A DNA stretch of 64,000 bases from an uncultured Acidimicrobiales bacterium (lineage in GTDB: Bacteria > Actinomycetota > Acidimicrobiia > Acidimicrobiales > SZUA-35). The position numbers were made by a program, and so were the translations under genes. This document shows, in pieces, positions 58,087 through 64,000 of this stretch. Below the pieces are notes generated by a model. It had not been told where the DNA came from and made no database searches. It was given only the letters and a program-made list of their open reading frames with translations. How positions within the stretch are numbered: position 1 is the first letter of the stretch; every line of letters starts with the position of its first letter. The DNA lies in NCBI GenBank assembly GCA_937922045.1, contig CAKZXA010000028.1, positions 17,633-81,632 on the forward strand. Reading direction: 5' to 3'.

Positions 58087-59397
58087 CTAGTCCTCCTGGA
58101 CTGGTTTGGGTTGATGGTTTCCTTGGTCGAGCCGCAGCATCGCCACCGGCCCGTCTTCGCTGATCTCAGCGGTGATGCCAAGCTCAGCGAGAAAGTAGAG
58201 AGCGTCGAACGTGTCGCCGCCATCCTCGAACACCTGCAGAAAGTCGGAGCGGGCACCGTCGGTCCGGCTGATAAGCCGCTGCCACAGATCACGCTCAACG
58301 ACGAGCAACGACTCGTCACCGACCTGCTCCTCCTGGGCCAGCTCCTCGTCGGTCTTGTCGACCTCACCAGCCACGTAGCCCTTGACCTGATCGCCCGACC
58401 AGTGGATCGACTTCTTGCGCTTGCTGCCCACGATCCATTCTCGAAGCAGCATCACATCGGCCTTGTCGCCGTAGTTGGCGGCATCGTGGGCAATAGCGAA
58501 CGGGTGACGCTGGCCTTCCGAGCGACCGATTTTTGAATCAGCCATAGACAGCTCGTAACCGACCTTCGTGCAATACGTGCCGATCAGATCCGACTCATCG
58601 GCCTTGACCGGATCGAACCGAGTGCCGAACTCCTGCGACACGTTCCGGTTCTGCTTGCGAGCGAACCACCGAATCCACCGGCTCCGAAGACCGCGACGAA
58701 ACTCCCGGTACTCGTGCTCCCGATCGAAGTCGTTCATGGGAGCGTCGATGAAGAACAAGACGTGGATGTGTGGATGCCAACCGTTTGCTCCGTGGGTGAC
58801 CTCAACCGACTTGATCCAACCGACCAGACCGAGGTCGCTTTGAAAGTCGACCCACTTCCGGCCCGACGTCATGTGCGCCCACCCGAGACTCAGGATCTCC
58901 CACAAACCGTCGAGGTCTTCGCCCCGATCATGGCTCATCGTGAACGTTCCGAACAACACGCCGCCGCCCTGGGCGATGTGCGTTCCGACAGCGTGGCCAA
59001 TGTGACGGGCCCGCTTGGCTCGGATCTTGTAACTACATCGCAGACACGACCAGGGGCTGCCGCAGGTAACCACACCGGACGGGTAGACCAGACCCTCAGC
59101 TGAGCGCTTCAACACCACGCCCGATGTACTGAACGCTGCCCGTCCACACTGCACGATCCTGGCCGCTTCCTCTAGGTCGGCACACTGATGAGCGATCAAT
59201 CGCTGCGCCTTGGCAGAAGCCCTTCTACGCTGTCGGCGAGCGTCGGTAGCCGTCGGCGGAAGAGATAGACGCTGTATTACCAAGGGCGGCCCTTCGGGCC
59301 GCTGAAGGCCTCCTGCCTTCCGCCTTCGCCTTCCGCTGACGCTCCCGGCTCCGGCTACGGCTCCGGCCTTTGTGGGGTCAGGGATGTTGGGGTTCAT
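58087..59397 (-). CDS. rep: HUH-type rolling-circle replication initiator (RepSA-like)
   Basis: This 436-residue protein has a Cys pair in TCGSPWSCLRCS and then the HUH metal-binding motif HPHIHVL near residues 207-213. A candidate nicking Tyr with a Lys nearby is in GTYCTKVGYEL. These are features of Rep enzymes that nick and join at a double-strand origin. The N-terminus is Arg-rich. The stop is 6 bases before the small AICE gene; the start overlaps the upstream membrane-protein gene by four bases. Confidence 0.88.
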   Translation of the reverse strand: MNPNIPDPTKAGAVAGAGSVSGRRRRKAGGLQRPEGPPLVIQRLSLPPTATDARRQRRRASAKAQRLIAHQCADLEEAARIVQCGRAAFSTSGVVLKRSAEGLVYPSGVVTCGSPWSCLRCSYKIRAKRARHIGHAVGTHIAQGGGVLFGTFTMSHDRGEDLDGLWEILSLGWAHMTSGRKWVDFQSDLGLVGWIKSVEVTHGANGWHPHIHVLFFIDAPMNDFDREHEYREFRRGLRSRWIRWFARKQNRNVSQEFGTRFDPVKADESDLIGTYCTKVGYELSMADSKIGRSEGQRHPFAIAHDAANYGDKADVMLLREWIVGSKRKKSIHWSGDQVKGYVAGEVDKTDEELAQEEQVGDESLLVVERDLWQRLISRTDGARSDFLQVFEDGGDTFDALYFLAELGITAEISEDGPVAMLRLDQGNHQPKPVQED

Positions 59398-59912
59398 AGC
59401 TGGTCACTCCCGGTGGCGGTTGACGGGGTTGACTGCGTTTCGGGTTTGTTGTGGCGGTCATGGGTCGGCCAGGGGGCCGACCCGGAGTCAACTATCAGAT
59501 CCTCATTGGAGTCGGGTGCGAGGCCGTAAAGGGTCGTTGTGGGACTCGCTCCGCTCGTGTCCTCACTCACCTTCGGTGCCCCTTGACTGCCTCTCGATCG
59601 TGGCCGGACGTGTCGACGTCGATCCTCTGCCAGCTGGATTGTCTGGGCGACCACAAGCAGCGCTCCACACAACATCGAAGCTGCGACGACTAGGCCGGTG
59701 AGGGTTGGTCCGATGTCGACGAGCGCCAGGGCCAGGACCACGGCGGTGATGCCGAGTCCAGCGAGCAGCAATGATTTGATCGGGACATGAACCGTTCGGC
59801 TGGGTTCCGGTGGGAAGACGAGGCCAGGCCGTCGAGGCTCGTTGTTGTGGGGGAGCCGGCGGCTTGTGGTTTCGATGATCTCGCCGTCGTGGTTGTGGTT
59901 GTTGTCGGTCAT
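59394..59912 (-). CDS. Two-helix membrane protein (Spd-like?) of the AICE
   Basis: This 172-residue protein has a hydrophilic His/Asn-rich N-terminus, two membrane helices (about 47-66 and 72-92) and a disordered C-terminal half. The position between rep and the DNA translocase suggests a spread (Spd)-type protein, but no family motif is seen. Confidence 0.65.
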   Translation of the reverse strand: MTDNNHNHDGEIIETTSRRLPHNNEPRRPGLVFPPEPSRTVHVPIKSLLLAGLGITAVVLALALVDIGPTLTGLVVAASMLCGALLVVAQTIQLAEDRRRHVRPRSRGSQGAPKVSEDTSGASPTTTLYGLAPDSNEDLIVDSGSAPWPTHDRHNKPETQSTPSTATGSDQL

Positions 59913-60754
59913 TAGAAGGGTTCCTCGTTGAACAGGATCTGTGGGCTGGGGGTGAGGTGAGAGGTTGCGGCGACGCGGGCGGCGACCTGGCTGTCACTGA
60001 CCCAATGCGCTCGACCCCTGATGGGTTTGCCGGTGTCGGGGAGACCGACGATCCAGAGGCCGCCGCGTTCGGTTGGGCTGATGGATTTGGGTGAGATTGA
60101 GTTGCCGTAGCCCTGCCCGAGACACACAGCGACTTGTTCACCGGAAGCGACTCGGAGCATGACCTTGATCGTCAACTGGGTCCGGATCTGCTGATCCACT
60201 ACTTCAGCCGACGGATACTGAGTAGCGCCCACAATCGTGACGCCACAGAACCGGGCGAGGCGGGCGATCGAGCCGAGTAGTGCGGTGCGGATCTGCTGGT
60301 TGTTCTTAGCGTCGCGCATTGCTTGAGGCCCGCCCTCACCCGACGTGATCACTTCAGCGAGCTTGTCGGCATCAACTGCTTGGAGCTCGGCGAGTTCGTC
60401 GATGATGAACAACACCCACGGTCCGAACTTTGCGTCCCAGCGTCGGAGTCCGTTGGCTTGGAGGAACTCGGCCCGCTCACGAATCAAATCCCGCAACGCA
60501 ACCAACAAATGATCAGCTTCAGCCGCTGTTGTGGCGAGTGTGGTTAGGCGGTCGGCCCATGGGGAGAGTTCGACGAGTTTGAGGTCGATGCCGCAGATAG
60601 CGGTGTTGGGGTCGGCTGCGACCGAGCCGATGAGGACGTTGCAGAGTCCGGATTTGCCGGAACCGGTTTCGCCGCCGATCTGGATGTGGGGGCAGTTCGG
60701 CCACGGCAACACCAACGGCCGGTTATCAAACCTGCGTCCTATCTCGATGGCCAT
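59912..60754 (-). CDS. FtsK/TraB-like DNA translocase motor domain
   Basis: This 280-residue protein is an FtsK/SpoIIIE-type ATPase: Walker A GETGSGKS (28-35), Walker B WVLFIIDELAEL and a VGATQYPSAEVVDQQIRTQL region. It lacks the N-terminal membrane domain and C-terminal DNA-recognition domain of full TraB. The membrane protein encoded immediately upstream may supply the anchor. It is the candidate motor for transfer of double-stranded DNA between mycelial or neighbouring cells. Confidence 0.88.
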   Translation of the reverse strand: MAIEIGRRFDNRPLVLPWPNCPHIQIGGETGSGKSGLCNVLIGSVAADPNTAICGIDLKLVELSPWADRLTTLATTAAEADHLLVALRDLIRERAEFLQANGLRRWDAKFGPWVLFIIDELAELQAVDADKLAEVITSGEGGPQAMRDAKNNQQIRTALLGSIARLARFCGVTIVGATQYPSAEVVDQQIRTQLTIKVMLRVASGEQVAVCLGQGYGNSISPKSISPTERGGLWIVGLPDTGKPIRGRAHWVSDSQVAARVAATSHLTPSPQILFNEEPF

Positions 60755-61527
60755 CAGGACACGTCCCCATCAACAACCCGCAGATTCGGACGTGACGGCT
60801 GCTTACGTTCGAAAGCAACAATCGCAGCATCGAGATCATTGATTGGTTCGTTGTTGGCTTCTTCAGGCCACGGCGGGGCAGAGGCCTTGGCGAAGGAGTT
60901 GTTGAACGACACGATCAGGCGGCCGTGGGAATCGTTCTCCCGCTCATACTCAACTGACACGTCAGCGACCCGTGGAAGGTTCGCCGCCAGAATCACGGCC
61001 AGTTCATCCAACGCCGCCAGGGAACGGCCAGGCGGTGGGCCAACGCACCACGAAATGACCGGCCAATCGATGCGGGGGAGCCACGACAGTTTCGGATGAT
61101 CAGCGACCGGGCGTAGCACGGCTGAGGCGATTGGTTCTTTCGACGTACCGACCTCGGCCTGAACCCGAGACGTTTTCGCCGCGACCGCAGCCCACACCGA
61201 GGGCCATTGACGACGCAACCGCCACGCCTCACACCAACCAACCCAACGACTACCAGAATCAACACCAACACGATGAAAGATGCCCACCGAGATGTTGATG
61301 CAGATGATGAAACCGGCAGCGTTCAGAAACGGGACACCAGCCTTCACCCAAGCGAAGAATCCGATGAGGACGGCGAGCGCCTGGACCGGGTTACCCACAA
61401 TCCAATGAGCCAGCGAACGGAACCGGACAGCCCACGGCGCTACACGAGGGAAACGCTCAGCAAAGAACCGGACCCCAGGCCGCAACTCCATCAAAAACTG
61501 CCACCACATGCGATAAATGGGGTTCAT
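60754..61527 (-). CDS. AICE membrane protein, likely anchor of the split translocase
   Basis: This 257-residue protein has two membrane helices near residues 45-90 (FRSLAHWIVGNPVQALAVLI..., then AAGFIICINISVGIFH), a cytoplasmic region with many Trp and Arg residues, and a probable alpha/beta C-terminal domain. It starts at ATG 61527, which shares one base with the upstream stop (TAATG). It overlaps the motor gene's start by one base. Tight coupling suggests one complex. Confidence 0.75.
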   Translation of the reverse strand: MNPIYRMWWQFLMELRPGVRFFAERFPRVAPWAVRFRSLAHWIVGNPVQALAVLIGFFAWVKAGVPFLNAAGFIICINISVGIFHRVGVDSGSRWVGWCEAWRLRRQWPSVWAAVAAKTSRVQAEVGTSKEPIASAVLRPVADHPKLSWLPRIDWPVISWCVGPPPGRSLAALDELAVILAANLPRVADVSVEYERENDSHGRLIVSFNNSFAKASAPPWPEEANNEPINDLDAAIVAFERKQPSRPNLRVVDGDVS

Positions 61528-61757
61528 TAGAACAGCTCCCCGCAGATGCACCAGTCGTCAATGCTGGCGGTGCCGTTCAGGCGAAGTTCGGCGTCGAAGA
61601 GTGCGATTCCGCCGAAGGGTTCGAGAGCTGCACGTACTCTGTCGATCTCGGCCCAACGCTGAACGTCGACCGCCTCGACGAGGGCGTCGATCAGGGATGT
61701 GAGTTCCCGATCGGCGATGCGATTTGTTGTGTCATGTCGTTTCGTTGTTGTTGCCAT
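61527..61757 (-). CDS. Small AICE protein, first gene of the transfer operon
   Basis: This 76-residue, mostly helical protein has an acidic central part (LTSLIDALVEAVDVQRWAEIDRVRAALEPFGG). No family is recognised. It begins the minus-strand block of transfer and replication genes and faces the operator array at 61784-61850. Confidence 0.6.
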   Translation of the reverse strand: MATTTKRHDTTNRIADRELTSLIDALVEAVDVQRWAEIDRVRAALEPFGGIALFDAELRLNGTASIDDWCICGELF

Positions 61758-61783
61758 ACATCTGAATCTCGTTGAAATTCGAG

Positions 61784-61850
61784 GACGTCAGTACCCCATG
61801 GCTGGACTTCTGGAGACGTCTAGGGCATAGTGAAGACGTCCCTATACGTC
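61784..61850. promoter_or_regulatory. Phased GACGTC operator array
   Basis: GACGTC lies at 61784-61789, 61815-61820 and 61835-61840, with a TACGTC at 61845-61850. Starts are 31, 20 and 10 bases apart, close to whole helical turns, so all sites face the same side of the DNA. The array lies between the divergent transfer operon and regulator gene. Confidence 0.65.
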
Positions 61851-61872
61851 CCACCAGCGAAAGGGCACGAAC

Positions 61873-62625
61873 ATGAACGAACGCCTACGAGACGCCATGA
61901 ACCGGGCCGGACTCAAACCATCTGACATTGCTGTAGCACTCGACGTTGTTCCAAAGACCGTCGAGCGTTGGATCACCAAAGGACGGGTGCCCTACCCCAA
62001 GCACATGAGCGCTCTAGCGGCCTTGCTGTCGGAGACCGAGAACTACCTCTGGCCTGATGCGCTGTCAGAGCAACGCAGGGCCGAGGTCTCCGAGTCTGAG
62101 GTCGTGAAGGTCTACCCTCATCGCTCCAACGTTCCGGCCGAATTGTGGAAACGCCTGATCAAAGAAGCGACCGAGCAGGTCGACATCCTCGTGTTCGCCG
62201 GGTTGTATCTCGCCGAGGAACACGGCCTGGCGAAGAAGCTCCACAAGCGAGCCGCCGGCGGAATGCCCGTACGGCTGCTGTTCGGTGATCCGGAGGGAAG
62301 CCGAGTCAGGGAACGAGGTCTTGAAGAGGGCATCGGCGATGCATTCGGATCCAGAGTCGAGAACGCTCTAGCCTTCTACGCTCCCTATGCCGACGACAGC
62401 GGCCTTCAGATCCGGTTGCATGACACGACGCTCTACAACTCGATTCTGCGGTTCGACGACGAAATGCTCGTCAACCTCCACGTACACGGACTCGTCGGCG
62501 CACAAGCCCCCGTGCTGCACCTTCGCCAGCTCGGCAATGGCAGCCTGTTCGAAACCTACATGTCATCGCTCGAAGACATCTGGGAGAACGCCCGAACGTT
62601 TGAGCCTGCGATACTGGCAGCGTGA
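61873..62625 (+). CDS. HTH regulator with C-terminal DUF5919/phospholipase D-like domain
   Basis: This 250-residue protein has an N-terminal helix-turn-helix (LKPSDIAVALDVVPKTVERWITKG, residues 14-37), then a domain with QVDILVFAGLYLAEEHGL and GGMPVRLLFGDPEG, like DUF5919 regulators found in AICEs. No HKD catalytic motif is complete. It is divergent from the transfer operon and probably binds the GACGTC array. Its stop overlaps the Nudix gene by four bases (GTGA). Confidence 0.82.
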   Translation: MNERLRDAMNRAGLKPSDIAVALDVVPKTVERWITKGRVPYPKHMSALAALLSETENYLWPDALSEQRRAEVSESEVVKVYPHRSNVPAELWKRLIKEATEQVDILVFAGLYLAEEHGLAKKLHKRAAGGMPVRLLFGDPEGSRVRERGLEEGIGDAFGSRVENALAFYAPYADDSGLQIRLHDTTLYNSILRFDDEMLVNLHVHGLVGAQAPVLHLRQLGNGSLFETYMSSLEDIWENARTFEPAILAA

Positions 62626-63104
62626 CCAAGCCAACCCGCATCGAATGGCTCAACGACCCCAACGCCCCAGAGATCAACAGCATCATCCCGGCGGCCAGTG
62701 TTGTAGTGGCCAACGACCAGGGCGAGATCCTGCTCATCCAACGAGCCGACAACGGCATGTGGACCATCCCCGGCGGCGCCATGGAGTTCGGCGAATCACT
62801 CACCCAAACGGCGATACGAGAAGCCAAAGAAGAGACCGGCTACGACATCGAGGTCATCGGCCTGGTCGGGATCTACACCAACCCAAACCGCCGTATCGAA
62901 TACACCAGCAACGGCGAAGTCCGCCAAGAGTTCTCCGTTTGCTACATCGGTCAATTAGTCGGTGGCGAGTACACACTCAACGACGAGGCGACCCAAATCG
63001 AATGGGTAGCGCCCGACGATGTCGAAAACCTTCAAATGTCCGATTCGATTAGGCAGCGGGTGTCCTGTTACTTCGAATCCGCTGTTGATCCCTACCTAGG
63101 CTGA
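62622..63104 (+). CDS. Nudix hydrolase (Pif-like)
   Basis: This 160-residue protein has the Nudix box GGAMEFGESLTQTAIREAKEETGY, pattern GX5EX7REUXEEXGU, and a GTG start inside the regulator's stop codon. pSAM2 carries a Nudix protein, Pif, that blocks redundant transfer between cells already holding the element. A similar immunity function here is inferred from the position. Confidence 0.9.
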   Translation: MTKPTRIEWLNDPNAPEINSIIPAASVVVANDQGEILLIQRADNGMWTIPGGAMEFGESLTQTAIREAKEETGYDIEVIGLVGIYTNPNRRIEYTSNGEVRQEFSVCYIGQLVGGEYTLNDEATQIEWVAPDDVENLQMSDSIRQRVSCYFESAVDPYLG

Positions 63105-63641
63105 ATCGATTCTGGCTTGAACTCTGTAGACACTGGCCAGAAGCTCAGGCTCAGCAAGAGCGATCGAGTCGCCCACGATCGACCCATCGCCGTAGCGCTC
63201 CTTGATGTCCGCAAGCCGTTGCTCGACAGTCACCAGCTGGCCTGCCGGACCGGTTGTCATATCACAGAAGCACAACTCATCGTGAGGTAGCGAGTCGTTG
63301 CGAGGAAACCGGCCATTGAGTTCGCCCAAAAGAGCCCGCCTTTCGGCCTCAATCGCCGCGCAGGAGTGATGTGCAACGAGATTGACGATCGCCTTGTCCC
63401 AGCCGTCCTCTTGAAGAAACCGTGCTCCGTCAATCGGGTGGAATCCAGTTTCGACAAGATCAGGTGCGTAGCCGACATCGTGCAACAAGCCGCTTACCAC
63501 AAGCAATCGTTGCCTGCCATTTGATAGATAATGCATGACAGATGCCCTGCGGCTCGTTGCTCGGACATGCTGAAGACGGCTAGGCAGATTGTCTTTCAAC
63601 AGAGACGAGGCGAGTTCGTCTGCGGCAGCGACGGACCACAT
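63096..63641 (-). CDS. HD-domain protein
   Basis: This 181-residue protein has the HD motif LLHDVGYAPDL and further His/Asp residues (AHHSC, HPIDGARFLQ). Such proteins hydrolyse nucleotides or phosphoesters. It converges with the Nudix gene, overlapping by 9 bases. HD proteins are common AICE neighbours of Nudix genes. Confidence 0.82.
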   Translation of the reverse strand: MWSVAAADELASSLLKDNLPSRLQHVRATSRRASVMHYLSNGRQRLLVVSGLLHDVGYAPDLVETGFHPIDGARFLQEDGWDKAIVNLVAHHSCAAIEAERRALLGELNGRFPRNDSLPHDELCFCDMTTGPAGQLVTVEQRLADIKERYGDGSIVGDSIALAEPELLASVYRVQARIDSA

Positions 63642-63755
63642 GGTTTCAACCTACCAGATCGGAGTATTGGTACGCCGGGAGCATCTCGACGAACGGTTAG
63701 AGACGATTATGACGCAACCGAAGCGATCCCAAAATGAGGTGGATTCGGTCCTTGT

Positions 63756-64000
63756 TCAGCAGGCACCAGCACCTTCTGCTCCAAAGGTAGCCTCGTCCAC
63801 AGTGTACTTATCGCCAGAGGCCGCACTGAGTTGATCGATCAGGCCTTGGCACGAGAATCCGGAGAAGTCCAGGTAGGCCTTGCCTGATCGGACGGCCTGC
63901 TCTTTCCAATCGACATCAAGGCTGTCGACCGCAGCGGTAGCATCTTCAATTTCATGTTTGTCGCCAGAGGCCGCACTGAGTTGATCGATCAGGCCTTGGC
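63756..64000 (-). CDS. C-terminal part of an Ltp-repeat (host-cell-surface lipoprotein) protein
   Basis: A minus-strand frame, open at the window edge and ending at TGA 63756-63758, gives 81 residues with two partial copies of a repeat: CQGLIDQLSAASGDKYTVDEA, and earlier DATAAVDSLDVDWKEQAVRSGKAYLDFSGF. The pattern (Gly-Leu-Ile-x-Gln-Leu, Asp-Trp-x-x-Gln-Ala) is the Ltp family repeat. A streptococcal phage Ltp is known to block superinfection by DNA injection interference. The N-terminus lies outside the window. Confidence 0.8.
   Translation of the reverse strand, partial: QGLIDQLSAASGDKHEIEDATAAVDSLDVDWKEQAVRSGKAYLDFSGFSCQGLIDQLSAASGDKYTVDEATFGAEGAGAC
63811..64000. repeat. 40-bp direct repeat, 150 bases apart
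   Basis: The 40 bases starting TCGCCAGAGGCCGCACTGAG are identical at 63811-63850 and 63961-64000. The 150-base offset equals 50 codons, the spacing of the Ltp repeat. Identity at the nucleotide level suggests recent expansion of the repeat inside the gene. Confidence 0.9.

Larger units (their letters stand above)
54372..64000. mobile_element. Actinomycete integrative conjugative element (AICE, pSAM2-like), partial
   Basis: The genes from the tRNA-Ser 3' end to the window edge match AICE layout: tyrosine integrase, excisionases, a HUH replication initiator, FtsK-like DNA translocase, membrane spread-type proteins, an HTH regulator, a Nudix protein like Pif of pSAM2 and an HD protein. They are largely in one minus-strand block of overlapping genes. 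The second attachment site, expected to repeat the tRNA 3' end (TTCGAATCCCAC...), is not seen in the window and must lie beyond 64000. Confidence 0.85.

Noticed and set aside
63531..63834. Two short plus-strand open frames at the end of the element
   Set aside because: They are antisense to the HD gene and to the Ltp-repeat frame and have no recognisable motif.
63811..64000. Two identical 40-base repeats as a possible CRISPR array
   Set aside because: Only two copies are visible, the spacing is 110 bases, and both lie in frame in an Ltp-repeat protein.

Overview
The window is high-GC, densely packed bacterial chromosome, almost certainly from an actinobacterium. Supporting signs are an actinobacterial-type SRP RNA beside dnaX-ybaB-recR, a DivIVA-type coiled-coil protein, a PspC-domain histidine kinase with a LuxR-type regulator, GTG starts with GTGA/ATGA gene overlaps, several promoters that look leaderless, and a pSAM2-like integrative conjugative element in a tRNA-Ser gene. 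The mix of crotonyl-CoA carboxylase/reductase, Baeyer-Villiger monooxygenase, P450 and CO-dehydrogenase-like enzymes would suit an acidimicrobiial or similar free-living actinobacterium, but the class is inference.

Region by region. 1-7300: a lipid-modification operon on the minus strand (FAD oxidoreductase, DUF1365, cyclopropane-fatty-acid synthase, an SRPBCC-SDR fusion, P450) with a divergent phytanoyl-CoA-dioxygenase-like gene. 7400-12000: an ECF sigma factor with a membrane-anchored partner, and a PAS-GAF-GGDEF-EAL c-di-GMP protein whose GGDEF motif is degenerate. 12000-14800: chromate resistance (split chrB divergent from chrA, with paired operator-like palindromes) and a low-molecular-weight phosphatase-like gene. 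14800-18450: a PspC / two-component envelope-stress cluster. 18500-28600: scattered metabolic genes, including a questin-oxidase-like gene broken by a 17-bp tandem duplication behind a SoxR-type promoter, an orphan xanthine-dehydrogenase-type large subunit, an AbiEi/DUF559 gene flanked by related palindromic repeats, and a BVMO. 28700-32300: ugpB-ugpA-ugpE glycerol-3-phosphate importer without its ATPase. 32300-43000: SLC12-type transporter, azoreductase with an HxlR/YodB-like regulator, ccr, a long DivIVA-like protein, thiolase and CoA-transferase. 43000-43550 holds a candidate non-coding RNA.

45400-49100 is the most unusual part. It is a four-gene, translationally coupled operon of unknown function, inserted between polX and rpe. 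Its 701-residue central protein joins an HExxH metallopeptidase-like region to a dCTP-deaminase-like (DCD) domain that has lost its catalytic glutamate. A Cys-rich small protein and a multi-spanning membrane protein follow. The organisation resembles a nucleotide-sensing, membrane-effector defence or stress system, but no function can be assigned from the sequence.

49200-54370 is core genome (rpe, recR, ybaB, dnaX, a CAP-domain surface protein, ffs, tRNA-Ser). From 54372 to the window end lies an actinomycete integrative conjugative element (AICE). It has a P-loop ATPase as possible cargo next to the tRNA, a tyrosine integrase, two excisionase-like genes, a tRNA-like structure, a HUH replication initiator, a split FtsK/TraB-type translocase, a promoter with helically phased GACGTC sites, an HTH regulator, a Pif-like Nudix protein, an HD-domain protein, and the end of an Ltp-repeat protein of the superinfection-exclusion type. 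Only one end of the element is in the window.
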